Origin: CABZJG01 sp965659715
GTDB lineage: Bacteria; Pseudomonadota; Alphaproteobacteria; Rhodobacterales; Rhodobacteraceae
Direction: 5' to 3'
Assembly (NCBI GenBank): GCA_965659715.1
Contig: CBFHXE010000010.1
Coordinates: 1-52,724, forward strand
DNA: 52,724 nt
The notes below the pieces were generated by a model that did not search any database, was not told the DNA's origin, and saw nothing but the letters and a program-made list of their open reading frames with translations. Positions 17,089 to 26,427 of this stretch are shown one piece after another (the first letter of the stretch is position 1; every line of letters starts with the position of its first letter). A program made the translations under genes and the position numbers.

Positions 17089-18510
17089 ATGGTTCAAAAG
17101 TTAAATTGGAGCATATCCAAGATGGAGGCCAAAAGTTTGATTGACCAAAGAGCAAATGAGCCCTCGGCAGACATGCTGCACAAATGGGATAGAAACCATC
17201 AGCTTCATCCCTGGGCGGCAATGCATGATTGGCGTGGCTATGACCATATGCTGGTTCAAAACGCAAACGGCATATATCTTTGGGATGAAAGCGGTAAGCG
17301 GTTTATTGACGGGCCTGGTGGCATGTGGTGCGTGCAAATCGGGTACGGGCGAAAGGAAATGGCCGAGGCTATAGCCCAGCAGGTGATGAAACTTCCATAT
17401 ACCTCGCCTTGGACATCGACAACTGAACCCTCAGCTGTTCTTGCAAAGAAAATTGCCACAATGGCGCCGGGGGATTTGAACAACGTGTTCTTTACGACCG
17501 GGGGATCAACGGCTGTTGATACAGCACTGCGGACGGTTCATTTCCTAAACAACCGTTTGGGACGTCCGGGAAAGAAAATCGTTCTGGCACGCGAAAAAGG
17601 ATATCATGGGTCCACCTATCTGGCCTCTACCGTAACCGGTAAAGAACGGGATAAATCACGATTTGATATTGAAAAGCGGCTGGTGCATTTCCTGCCTGAC
17701 GTCAATCCTTATCGTAGGCCTGCTGGCATGAGTGAAGCGGATTGGTGCGATGCCAAGGTTTTGGATATTGAACAGGCGATTAAAGAAATTGGCGCAGATA
17801 AAATAGGGGCTTTTATTGCCGAGCCTATCTTATGCTCTGGCGGTGTCATTGTCCCGCCAGAAGGCTATCATAAACGCACTTTAGAGCTCTGCCGAAAGCA
17901 TGACATACTCTATATCTCGGATGAGGTTGTCACTGCTTTTGGTCGCCTTGGGCATTGGTTCGCCTCAAAGGACGTTTTTGGCATTGAGCCCGATATCATC
18001 ACCTGTGCAAAAGGTTTGACATCTGGTTATTTGCCGCTTGGCGCCTGCATTATTTCCGACCGCATTATGGATCAGATGCAAAGCCCAAATGAGCCAGTTC
18101 TATTTTCGGCTGGCTATACCTATTCCGCGCATCCCGTTTGCTGTGTGGCGGCGCTTAAGAATATCGAGATATTTGAAACCGAAGGCCTGCTTGAGCATGT
18201 GCGTCAGATTACACCCTATTTTCAAGAAAGGCTTGCTGCACTGTCATCCAATCCCATTGTTGGAAATGTGCGGGGTATGGGGCTTTTGGGCTGTATTGAG
18301 GGAACGCCGGATAAAGACGGCTCGACGTTAGATGATGAGCGAAAGCTTGGCGCATTGCTGGATGCGGCCTGCGAAGAAATGGGGCTTCTTGTTCGCCCGT
18401 TGATTAACATGGCTGTATTTTCACCGCCGCTGATTATCACCCGAGATGAAATCGACACCATGTTTGATATTTTGGAAAAGGCGTTGAAAAAAGTCGCCAG
18501 CGATATGTGA
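17089..18510 (+). CDS. Class III omega-aminotransferase, polyamine/diamine type
   Basis: PLP-dependent enzyme of 473 residues resembling polyamine:pyruvate (SpuC-type) and taurine/beta-alanine aminotransferases. The PLP lysine lies in 'ITCAKGLTSGYLPLGA', the cofactor-binding Asp in 'DILYISDEVVTAFGRLG', and the phosphate-binding 'TTGGSTAVDTALR' is present. It would move the terminal amino group of a diamine or omega-amino acid to pyruvate or another keto acid. Start ATG 17089 has AAAGG about 9 bases upstream; ATG 17122 is an alternative. It converges on the first amine dehydrogenase with only 11 bases between stops, which supports a shared pathway. Confidence 0.82.
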   Translation: MVQKLNWSISKMEAKSLIDQRANEPSADMLHKWDRNHQLHPWAAMHDWRGYDHMLVQNANGIYLWDESGKRFIDGPGGMWCVQIGYGRKEMAEAIAQQVMKLPYTSPWTSTTEPSAVLAKKIATMAPGDLNNVFFTTGGSTAVDTALRTVHFLNNRLGRPGKKIVLAREKGYHGSTYLASTVTGKERDKSRFDIEKRLVHFLPDVNPYRRPAGMSEADWCDAKVLDIEQAIKEIGADKIGAFIAEPILCSGGVIVPPEGYHKRTLELCRKHDILYISDEVVTAFGRLGHWFASKDVFGIEPDIITCAKGLTSGYLPLGACIISDRIMDQMQSPNEPVLFSAGYTYSAHPVCCVAALKNIEIFETEGLLEHVRQITPYFQERLAALSSNPIVGNVRGMGLLGCIEGTPDKDGSTLDDERKLGALLDAACEEMGLLVRPLINMAVFSPPLIITRDEIDTMFDILEKALKKVASDM

Positions 18511-18521
18511 TAAATCACAGC

Positions 18522-20570
18522 CTAACCGGTCGTTGCCGGATGCTCCCTTCGGCCATAGCGCTGGGCAAGATCAATGTCTTGACCAAGATCAATAGCTGCC
18601 CGGTATCCGCTATGAACGGCCGCAGCAATGATGGATGGTGCCTCGGCGTCTCCGATACGGCTTACAGATTGAATTCCGACTTTGCGGTATCCATTTTCGT
18701 CGGAAATCAAATCGTCATAAAGGTCCGTTACAGGAATTCTTCGGGTGAGTGGAATAACAGCATGGCAGGAAATCGTGCTGGCGGTATTGGAAAAAACACA
18801 AGAGAGTTCTGCGCGGCCGGACGCGATAGCGTCGATGGTTTTATTGGTAATAATTTCAACACCTGCCTTGATCAAAGCATGGGTTGATGCCTCTTGCTCA
18901 TCTGTGTACGCCCCCCAGCCGCATACTCGGCCAGCTGGTGTAATCAGAACCACCGCATGTCCCCTTTTGCGCAGCTCAAGAGCGCAGACCGAACCAAAAT
19001 AATAATGATCATCATCATAGATCACTATTTTTGAGGCATTGATGGGCGCGCCATCTAGGATCGTATCGCCGGCAATGATCATCCGTGGATCACTGTGGGC
19101 AAAGCCAACATCACTATGACGGCCAACGGCATCTTTTGCCCATTTGGCCCCTGTTGCAATAAGTACGCGCGAAACACCAAGTTCCAACACGCTCTCTGCG
19201 GTCATAGGGCTTTGCGGAAAAACCTCTACTGCGGCGAGCTTGTCAATTTGGGTCAGCCGCCAATCCCGCACTCTTGCCCATTCTGCAAGACCGGGCAATT
19301 TCGCCTCTTTTGTAATGCGTCCCCCTAAAGTGCGATCGGCCTCTGCCAGCAGCACGTTGTGGCCCATTTGGCCCAGAACACGTGTTGCTTCAAGTCCGGC
19401 GGGCCCCGCGCCAACCACCAGTACTTTTTCAGTCTTTGGCGCTCTTTTGACCTTTTCCGGGTGCCAGCCAAGACGCCATTCTTCGCCCATGGTTGGATTT
19501 TGGGTGCAGCGAATGGGCACGCCGAGCGAGTCATGTGCATAACAGACATTACAGCCAATACACTCGCGAATATCCTCAATCCGCCCTGCATCAATTTTAT
19601 TTGGAATAAAGGGATCGGCTATCGAAGGCCTTGCGGCGCCGATCATATCCTGTACGCCGTCTTTGAGCAGCCGCGCCATGGTGTCCGGTGATGTGAACCG
19701 GCCCACCGCGACCACCGGCTTGCTGGTCATTGCCTTGGCCTTTTCAACGCTGCTTGTAAGGGCGGCTTCTTTTACAAAACGGGAATTTCCCATCTCAACG
19801 TTGTAGTCTGGAACTGTCAGGTCCCATAGATCTGGTAGATCAGATAAAAGACCAAAAGCATCATAGCTCTCTGCATCCTCCAACCCCACACTAAAGCGCG
19901 TTGCCACCGCTGCTTTGCCGTCAACGATCTCCTTGGTTTCTTCAATAAGTTCACGGATTAAACGGACCCTATTTTCCAGTGATCCACCATATTCATCACT
20001 GCGGGTGTTAGTCTCTGGGTTCAGAAATTCAGATAAAAGATAGCCATGGGTTGCATAGACATAAACAATGTCAAACTCTGCCTCCAACGCCCGCTGTGCC
20101 GCATTCCTATGCCACGCGCGGATATTTTGGATGTCTTGTTTGTCAATCTGGCGGTTCTGGCCCGGGTTGAGCACAGTGAAATCAGTTTGCGGCCGGTTGC
20201 GCAGTCCTAGCGCAGGAATGCGGGTGCCCAAATTTACCACCATACCGCCACCGATCCAGAGCTCGACCCCTGCCAGCGCCCCATGGCTGTGAACCGCCGA
20301 GGTCATAAGGTGGTGCGCAGCAATATCCTCTTGATCCCAAAGGCTGCAAAAGGGAAAGGCGTCGTTGTCTGAGGTTGGATGGATTGAGCAGTACTCGGTG
20401 TTTACAACACCCCATCCGCCTTCGGCCTTCACCTCACGCATTGCGGCCAAAGTTTTTGGCCGGCGCCATCCCATCCCTGTGCAATGAGGGACTTGATAGA
20501 AACGATTTTTCGCGGTCACCGGTCCAAGCTGGATAGGGTCAAAGAGAATATCATGTCTCGGATCGCGCAT
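18522..20570 (-). CDS. Trimethylamine dehydrogenase-family flavoprotein, paralogue 1
   Basis: Iron-sulphur flavoprotein of about 682 residues. I choose the ATG at 20570 (MRDPRHD), with AAAGG 8 bases upstream, which matches the N-terminus of Methylophilus trimethylamine dehydrogenase. The TIM barrel has C30 in 'FYQVPHCTG' (6-S-cysteinyl FMN), Tyr60 kept in 'NTEYCS', and the catalytic Tyr/His pair in 'VYVYATHGY'. The 4Fe-4S cysteines are in 'CIGCNVC' plus 'IRCTQNP'. The C-terminal half has dinucleotide-type folds ('VLVVGAGPAGLEA'). Asp replaces bowl Trp355, and by eye Tyr and Glu replace Trp264 and Asp267. It should oxidise an amine and pass electrons to ETF. The substrate is unknown and probably not trimethylamine. 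Confidence 0.85.
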   Translation of the reverse strand: MRDPRHDILFDPIQLGPVTAKNRFYQVPHCTGMGWRRPKTLAAMREVKAEGGWGVVNTEYCSIHPTSDNDAFPFCSLWDQEDIAAHHLMTSAVHSHGALAGVELWIGGGMVVNLGTRIPALGLRNRPQTDFTVLNPGQNRQIDKQDIQNIRAWHRNAAQRALEAEFDIVYVYATHGYLLSEFLNPETNTRSDEYGGSLENRVRLIRELIEETKEIVDGKAAVATRFSVGLEDAESYDAFGLLSDLPDLWDLTVPDYNVEMGNSRFVKEAALTSSVEKAKAMTSKPVVAVGRFTSPDTMARLLKDGVQDMIGAARPSIADPFIPNKIDAGRIEDIRECIGCNVCYAHDSLGVPIRCTQNPTMGEEWRLGWHPEKVKRAPKTEKVLVVGAGPAGLEATRVLGQMGHNVLLAEADRTLGGRITKEAKLPGLAEWARVRDWRLTQIDKLAAVEVFPQSPMTAESVLELGVSRVLIATGAKWAKDAVGRHSDVGFAHSDPRMIIAGDTILDGAPINASKIVIYDDDHYYFGSVCALELRKRGHAVVLITPAGRVCGWGAYTDEQEASTHALIKAGVEIITNKTIDAIASGRAELSCVFSNTASTISCHAVIPLTRRIPVTDLYDDLISDENGYRKVGIQSVSRIGDAEAPSIIAAAVHSGYRAAIDLGQDIDLAQRYGRREHPATTG

Positions 20571-20684
20571 CTGTGAAACCTTTGTGATTATTTTCAAGTA
20601 TTTGGGATCGCTCTGATGCCGAGTGTCAAGCTATTTTATGGAGTGTTGAATTGGGGCTTGTGCACACGGACATCATAGCTTCTG

Positions 20685-21167
20685 CTATTCACTGGCAATA
20701 TAAACCTGAAGCGGTTTTAGACTATCCTTATCCCCGGCTTGTTCAAGTGTCGCAAATTCAATCGCAGCGACTTCATGGGCCGAAAGGCGCTTGAGATAGG
20801 CGATATCTTCACTTGGGGTCATCGCTTCCAACGCCTGAAACTCGGGCATATAATTTGGATAGCTTTCAACTATATGGTCGATCAAACCATTCCAACCCAG
20901 TGAGACAGAGCGCTTAATATCTTTTTCAGCAGACTTGAAAAGCTCTTTATCAAGGCGCGGCTTAAGGTCGTATTTTTGAAGCAAGGGTCTAACGCGCTCT
21001 GCGGCGCAGCGTTCCACTTTAGCCAGATATGTCATCTTTGCGCGTTGGTCTTGATCTGTAAATCTTTTCGCCAAACCCAAAAAATAGCCTTCGCCAATAA
21101 TTTCTTCTTCAAAGTAAAGAAGTAAAATGTCCAAATATTCTTGTGTTGCTGTTTTTTTGTCTGTCAT
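20685..21167 (-). CDS. Small helical protein, possibly ferritin-like, between dehydrogenase genes
   Basis: Cytoplasmic protein of 160 residues, predicted entirely helical. Glu-rich segments could supply diiron ligands of a ferritin-like four-helix bundle: 'YFEEEIIGEGYF' near residues 18-29, 'AKVERCAAERV' near 49-59 and 'SAHEVAAIEFATLE' near 129-142. This reading is by pattern only and I do not recognise a named family. It lies 29 bases downstream of dehydrogenase paralogue 2 and 87 bases upstream of paralogue 1 on the same strand, so it is almost certainly co-transcribed. A role in amine oxidation, Fe-S/flavin assembly or binding an intermediate is conceivable. Confidence 0.6.
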   Translation of the reverse strand: MTDKKTATQEYLDILLLYFEEEIIGEGYFLGLAKRFTDQDQRAKMTYLAKVERCAAERVRPLLQKYDLKPRLDKELFKSAEKDIKRSVSLGWNGLIDHIVESYPNYMPEFQALEAMTPSEDIAYLKRLSAHEVAAIEFATLEQAGDKDSLKPLQVYIASE

Positions 21168-21196
21168 AAATCGCTCGGTCCGGAACTTCTGTGAGA

Positions 21197-23269
21197 CTAG
21201 GTATCTTGAAAGAAAACGCGATCATGTTTTAGCGGATTATCTGGGTCAATACTTTCTTCCAGATTGCGCGCATAACGATGACCAGAGTAAACCGCGGCGG
21301 CGATAATGGCCGGTGCTTCACAGTCCCCTATGCGTTTCAAGGTTTTTGGGGCTGTGTCCACAGTGCTATCGATCAATGTGGACAGCTCTGTAAAAATGGT
21401 GTCGTTGGGTTGGCGAGAGGTGACCATGACGACAGATGCACAATCAAGCGAGGTGTCCGCACCGGTGTACGTACAGGACAGCTTTACTCGGCCACCACCA
21501 AAGTCCTTGAGCGTTTTGGAAACAATTAATTTTACGCCCATTTCCATCAATCTGCTTTGGGCGCGCCAGCGATCATAGGTGTAATACCCCCAAGCGGAAA
21601 TGGTATCTTGCGGTGTTACCAAAGTGACCTTTTGACCTGATTTGGCAATTCGCTCGGCAATGACTGATCCCATATAATAGTGGTCATCGTCATAAACGAC
21701 GACGGAGCCTTTAGGCATGTTTCCCGACATAATGTCATCAGGTGTATAAACGCAGGCTTGCGGCGAAAGATTTGGTAAGTTGCCTAATGCATGAGCGCCG
21801 TATCCATCCCGGCGCCAGGTAGCCCCCGTGGCCACTGCAATATGATCAGCGCCCACGTCCAGAGCCTCTTGCGCCGTTAATTTACTTTCGCGAAAAATTT
21901 CGACGCAATCCATCTTTTTAATCTGCTGAAGCCGATAATCACGCACTCTGATCCATTGATTTAATCCGGGCAAAGTTGCTTCTTTTATAACGCGGCCGCC
22001 AAGCTCGCGTGTTGCTTCGGCAAGCATGACCTCATATCCTCGTTTGCCCAGTGCATGTGCCGCCTCTAAACCTGCAGGGCCGGCCCCAAGAATTAAAACC
22101 CGGCTGTTTGATTTTCGTGATTGTATGATTTCCGGATGCCAACCGCGCCGCCATTCTTCGCTCATGGTTGGGTTTTGCGTGCAGCGAATGGGAACGCCTT
22201 TTCCATCGCCCATGTAACAGATGTTACAGCCTATACATTCGCGAATATCCTCAAACCGGCCCTCTTCAATTTTCTTTGGCAGAAAGGGATCTGCAATAGA
22301 AGGGCGCGCTGCCCCGATTAAATCGAGTATACCCCGATTGATCTGGCCCACCATTGTATCTGGTGAGGTGAATCTGCCAACGCTGACAACCGGCTTGGAG
22401 GTCATGGATTTAAGGGTTTCTACATAAGGTTCAAGCGCGCCTTCTTGCACAAAACGTGACAGACCCATTTCGATAGAATAGTCGTTGATGTTAATATCCC
22501 AAAGGTCTGGCAATTCACCCAAAACGCCAAATATTTCTTCGGTTTCGCCGGGCATTGGATTGCCATCACCGCCATCGTACCCGCCGTTGGTTTCTGCAGA
22601 AAACCGAACGGCCACAGCCATTTTATCCCCAACGGCGTCTTTGGTATCTTCAATGATTTCGCGTACCAGCCGGATGCGGTTTTCCAGGGGCCCGCCATAG
22701 GCATCCGCCCGCGTGTTCATATCGGACGACATGAACTGCGAGAGCAAATACCCATGTGTTGCATAAATATAAACAAGGTCAAAATCGGCGTCTTTCGCGC
22801 GCAGGGCAGCGTTTCTATGCCATCGCCGAACTTCTCGGATATCTGCCAGATCCATAGCGCGTGTTTGAAAAGGGTTGCCTGCCAAATTGGGCATGCTAAC
22901 AGCGCTCATTGCGACTTCACGGGTTTCAAGGTTTGCCATCCTTGCCCCGCCCAGACAGAGCTCAACACCTGCAAGAGCGCCATGGGCGTGCACTTTTTCG
23001 GTCATCAACGCATGGGCTTTGATGTCTCTTTGATCCCAAAGCGATGCCGAAGGATGTGGGGGATCATCAGAAGAGGGGTGCACTGAGCAATATTCAGTAT
23101 TGACGACACCCCAACCCCCTTCAGCCTTAACTTCGCGCAGTCCGGCAAGAATACGGGGACGCTGCGAGCCACTGCCAGTACAATGGGGCACTTGGTAAAA
23201 TCGGTTTTTGGCAGTAACGGGGCCGATTTTTATCGGCTTAAACAAGATATCATAACGAGGATCACGCAT
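21197..23269 (-). CDS. Trimethylamine dehydrogenase-family flavoprotein, paralogue 2
   Basis: Second paralogue, 690 residues, starting 'MRDPRYD' in register with trimethylamine dehydrogenase. C30 for covalent FMN ('FYQVPHCTG'), Tyr60 ('NTEYCS') and the catalytic 'VYIYATHGY' are kept. The 4Fe-4S cysteines are in 'CIGCNICY' and 'IRCTQNP', and the C-terminal fold begins 'VLILGAGPAGLEAA'. Asp replaces Trp355, as in paralogue 1. It carries a Gly-rich loop of about ten extra residues after 'RFSAETNGGYDGGDGNPMPG'. The ribosome site is weak. It follows potI by 122 bases on the same strand, tying it to the uptake system. Confidence 0.85.
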   Translation of the reverse strand: MRDPRYDILFKPIKIGPVTAKNRFYQVPHCTGSGSQRPRILAGLREVKAEGGWGVVNTEYCSVHPSSDDPPHPSASLWDQRDIKAHALMTEKVHAHGALAGVELCLGGARMANLETREVAMSAVSMPNLAGNPFQTRAMDLADIREVRRWHRNAALRAKDADFDLVYIYATHGYLLSQFMSSDMNTRADAYGGPLENRIRLVREIIEDTKDAVGDKMAVAVRFSAETNGGYDGGDGNPMPGETEEIFGVLGELPDLWDININDYSIEMGLSRFVQEGALEPYVETLKSMTSKPVVSVGRFTSPDTMVGQINRGILDLIGAARPSIADPFLPKKIEEGRFEDIRECIGCNICYMGDGKGVPIRCTQNPTMSEEWRRGWHPEIIQSRKSNSRVLILGAGPAGLEAAHALGKRGYEVMLAEATRELGGRVIKEATLPGLNQWIRVRDYRLQQIKKMDCVEIFRESKLTAQEALDVGADHIAVATGATWRRDGYGAHALGNLPNLSPQACVYTPDDIMSGNMPKGSVVVYDDDHYYMGSVIAERIAKSGQKVTLVTPQDTISAWGYYTYDRWRAQSRLMEMGVKLIVSKTLKDFGGGRVKLSCTYTGADTSLDCASVVMVTSRQPNDTIFTELSTLIDSTVDTAPKTLKRIGDCEAPAIIAAAVYSGHRYARNLEESIDPDNPLKHDRVFFQDT

Positions 23270-23391
23270 GGCTTAACTATAAAAATTTTCGCTTTGTGTT
23301 CAGTTTGAATTTTAAAGGCAGTCTTAATTGGGCTCCATCAGGTTGGGCGCATTCCAAAGCCTTGAGGACTGCGCCCTCAGTTCCTAGGTCA

Positions 23392-24231
23392 TTAACCTTC
23401 CCGGGCAGCGATTTGTTGGTCCATTTCTTCACGGCGTTGCTGGCGGAACATAATCAAAGCGGCAATCGCAACGCAGACAGCCACGAATAAGATGATGATG
23501 GTTGCAAGCGCATTAATGTCTGGTCGCAGGCCCAGCCGTATGCGTGAGAATATTAAAATTGGAAGCGTGTTTGCCCCCGGCCCTGTTACAAAGCTGGCAA
23601 TCACGAGATCATCAAGCGACAGGGTGAACGCCAGCAACCATCCAGAAAGCATTCCGGGCGCCAAACGCGGAAGTGTTATTGCGGTAAGTACCTTAAATGG
23701 CTTGGCACCAAGATCAGCTGCGGCCTCTTCTAGGCTTTGTCCCATGCCGGTCAACCGCGCTTGAATAATCACCGCAACATAAGCCAGCGAAAAGGTGATA
23801 TGCGCAATGGTAATAGTGGTAAAGCCGCGCTCTGCCGGCCAACCGATCAACTGTTTGAATGAGATGAAAAACACCAATAAGGACAGACCGGTAATCACTT
23901 CAGGCATCACAAGCGGCGCCACTAGCATGCCGCCAAAGAGCGTTCGTCCCCGAAACCTGCCAAAGCGCACCATTGCAAGGCCCGCAAGGGTGCCAAGAAT
24001 GGTTGCAAAAGTGGCATTAATCACTGCAATTTTTAGACTGAGCGATACTGCATCCCAGACGTCCTGAGATTCGAACAAAACATAGTACCAGCGGGTAGAC
24101 CAGCCGCCCCATACCGGGACCAGCTTTGAATAATTAAAGGAATAGATCACCAGCAAGATCATTGGCACATAAAGAAAAGTAAGCCCGGTTATGAGCATTA
24201 TGCTCAAGAATCTTGATCGCTTATTATTCAC
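23392..24231 (-). CDS. Polyamine-type ABC transporter permease, PotC/PotI family
   Basis: Membrane permease of 279 residues with about six helices. The EAA loop, 'LEEAAADLGAKPFKVLTAIT' followed by LPRLAPG, marks it as a binding-protein-dependent permease of the PotC/PotI group. It overlaps the PotH-like gene by 8 bases and is the last of the four transporter genes. Substrate class is inferred from the family (putrescine, spermidine or related cations). Dehydrogenase genes follow on the same strand. Confidence 0.88.
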   Translation of the reverse strand: MNNKRSRFLSIMLITGLTFLYVPMILLVIYSFNYSKLVPVWGGWSTRWYYVLFESQDVWDAVSLSLKIAVINATFATILGTLAGLAMVRFGRFRGRTLFGGMLVAPLVMPEVITGLSLLVFFISFKQLIGWPAERGFTTITIAHITFSLAYVAVIIQARLTGMGQSLEEAAADLGAKPFKVLTAITLPRLAPGMLSGWLLAFTLSLDDLVIASFVTGPGANTLPILIFSRIRLGLRPDINALATIIILFVAVCVAIAALIMFRQQRREEMDQQIAAREG

Positions 24232-25189
24232 CTGTCGCGCCCTCCGAAGCTTTTCCTTGGTAGTGCTGGTAAATCGCCATGGGCAAAACCAAGAGCATTA
24301 GCAAAACAATGGCGACCGCACAGGCAACAGGCCAGTCGATATTTCGGGCAAATTCGTTGTACAGCAGCCGGCCAATCATCTGCACATTGCCGCCGCCCAG
24401 CAAATCGGGAATGACATATTCACCCGTCGCTGGGATAAACACCAGCAAAGAGCCCGCGATGACACCGGGCATTGTCAGGGGCAGTGTAATTTTGAAAAAC
24501 GTATTAATTGGACCTGAACCCAGATCGGCAGCAGCCTCATTTAAAGTCGCATCCAGTTTTTCCATATTTGCATAAAGCGGCAGGATCATAAACGGCAGGT
24601 AGGTATAGACGATACCGATATAAACCGCGAATTCGGTATAAAGCATACGGATAGGCTCGTCGATAATCCCTAAGGAAATCAACACACCATTGATCGTTCC
24701 CTGATCTGCAAGAAGTCCCATCCACGCATAAACCCGTAAAAGAAACGAAGTCCAGAATGGTAAGATGATTGAGAACAGCAGAAGCCTTTTGGCAACCGGA
24801 CCAGAGCGCACAATTCCATAGGCCATCGGGTAGCCAATCAACAAACAAAAAAACGTCGATATAATCGAAATTTTCAGAGAGTTTATGTAGGTACGCGCGT
24901 AAAGTGGATCATCAAAAATATACGCAAAATTATCAAACACCACGCGAATGGTCATGATGGTGCCGTCGGTCCATTCGATCATCTTACTGAAGGGCGGGCT
25001 TGCGATGGCAAGTTCAGCAAGACTTATCTTGGCGACAATAAAAAACGGTGCCAGAAAGAAAATAAAGAGCCATACAAAAGGAACTGCGATTACAATGCTG
25101 CGCCATCCTGATTGCAACTGGCGTAATGTGCGGCTCACAACCCCGTCAGAAAGACCTCCTGATGGTTTTGGCAAGGTATCCATGCTCAT
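24224..25189 (-). CDS. Polyamine-type ABC transporter permease, PotB/PotH family
   Basis: Membrane permease of 321 residues with a charged N-terminal tail of about 30 residues and then about six helices. The EAA loop is 'LNEAAADLGSGPINTFFKIT' followed by LPLTMPG. 'PATGEYVIPDLLGGGNVQMIG' is characteristic of PotB/PotH permeases. It partners the PotI-like subunit. It overlaps the ATPase gene by 4 bases and the PotI-like gene by 8, so translation is coupled. Confidence 0.9.
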   Translation of the reverse strand: MSMDTLPKPSGGLSDGVVSRTLRQLQSGWRSIVIAVPFVWLFIFFLAPFFIVAKISLAELAIASPPFSKMIEWTDGTIMTIRVVFDNFAYIFDDPLYARTYINSLKISIISTFFCLLIGYPMAYGIVRSGPVAKRLLLFSIILPFWTSFLLRVYAWMGLLADQGTINGVLISLGIIDEPIRMLYTEFAVYIGIVYTYLPFMILPLYANMEKLDATLNEAAADLGSGPINTFFKITLPLTMPGVIAGSLLVFIPATGEYVIPDLLGGGNVQMIGRLLYNEFARNIDWPVACAVAIVLLMLLVLPMAIYQHYQGKASEGATGE

Positions 25190-26340
25190 TTGTTAAGCAA
25201 CATGACGCTAGAGGGATCCCAGGTAAGATAAACCGTATCTTCCCAAGTGATCCCATGGCTGCGGCTTTTGGGTCTAACCTGGTTGGGCGCGGTGATATCA
25301 ATGATGCGGCCACTTTCCAAGCGGACTTTATAAATCGAAGAATTTCCCAGGTATCCGATATCGTCAACAATACCTTTTGACTGATTTGCCTGTGGTTCAC
25401 TGGACGCCTCAGCACTCAAGTGAATTTTTTCCGGACGCAGCGCAACCCAAACCTGAGTGCCTTTTGGGACAGGTTGGTTATGTTCGACACTCAACTCACC
25501 AATATCTGTTGAAACACGCACATGATCGTTGCCGTCTTCGACAACATGACCTTCCAGAATATTTGCAGAGCCAATAAAATCTGCCACAAACCGGTTTTCG
25601 GGAAATTCGTATATTTCGGTAGGAGAGCCAATTTGTATAAATTCACCTCGGTCCATCACCGCGATCCTCGTCGATAGGGTCATGGCCTCTTCCTGATCGT
25701 GGGTAACAACAACAAACGTAATTCCAACTTGGTCTTGGATATTCGCCAGCTCAAACTGGGTTTGTTCGCGTAGTTTTTTATCCAATGCGCCAAGTGGTTC
25801 ATCTAAAAGCAAAAGTTTGGGTTCTTTTACCAAGGCCCGCGCAAGTGCCACCCTTTGGCGTTGGCCACCGGAAAGCTGTTGGGGTTTTCGTTTTTTGTAA
25901 TCTTGAAGTTCAACCAGCTTTAAAATGGCATGGATCCGGTCTTCTATTTCATCTTTTGGCAGCTTGTCCTGTTGCAAACCAAAAGCGATATTTTTCTCAA
26001 CGGTCATATGCGGAAAAAGCGCATAGTTCTGAAACATCATATTGGTCGGGCGCTCATAGGGCGGCACATCAGACATGTCATTTCCGTCAATCAGGATCTG
26101 ACCGGATGTGGGAACCTCAAACCCTGCCAACATCCTTAGCAATGTGGTTTTTCCGCATCCTGAACCGCCCAGTAAACAAAACAGCTCACCTTGATAAATA
26201 TCTAGATCGACATTGTTTACGGCAACAAACTCGCCAAATTTTTTGGTAACTCCACGAATTCTAATCAGTGGCTCTGCGTCCGCATTCAACCATGGTCTGT
26301 CAGTGGCATTTTGATCAGTGGAAAGTTGTTCACCGAGCAT
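25186..26340 (-). CDS. Polyamine-type ABC transporter ATPase, PotA/PotG family
   Basis: ATPase of 384 residues. Walker A is 'GGSGCGKTT', the signature is 'LSGGQRQRVALARALV', Walker B is 'LLLLDEPLGALD' and the H-loop is in 'VVVTHDQEEAMT'. A C-terminal TOBE-like domain (about residues 280-370) fits the PotA/PotG type. A 20-residue N-terminal extension precedes the first strand. The gene lies 87 bases after the binding-protein gene and overlaps the next permease gene. Confidence 0.92.
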   Translation of the reverse strand: MLGEQLSTDQNATDRPWLNADAEPLIRIRGVTKKFGEFVAVNNVDLDIYQGELFCLLGGSGCGKTTLLRMLAGFEVPTSGQILIDGNDMSDVPPYERPTNMMFQNYALFPHMTVEKNIAFGLQQDKLPKDEIEDRIHAILKLVELQDYKKRKPQQLSGGQRQRVALARALVKEPKLLLLDEPLGALDKKLREQTQFELANIQDQVGITFVVVTHDQEEAMTLSTRIAVMDRGEFIQIGSPTEIYEFPENRFVADFIGSANILEGHVVEDGNDHVRVSTDIGELSVEHNQPVPKGTQVWVALRPEKIHLSAEASSEPQANQSKGIVDDIGYLGNSSIYKVRLESGRIIDITAPNQVRPKSRSHGITWEDTVYLTWDPSSVMLLNK

Positions 26341-26427
26341 TGCGAGCCTTTCATTAATGTCAGGGGAGTTTAAAATAAATTTTAGTGGCGGAGCCTATTC
26401 AAAGACCCCGCCACCAATGTGTTTAAC

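Noticed and set aside
18522..23269. Dimethylglycine demethylase DgcA or stachydrine demethylase
   Set aside because: The N-terminal 'NRFYQVPHC' with covalent-flavin Cys matches the trimethylamine dehydrogenase branch instead.
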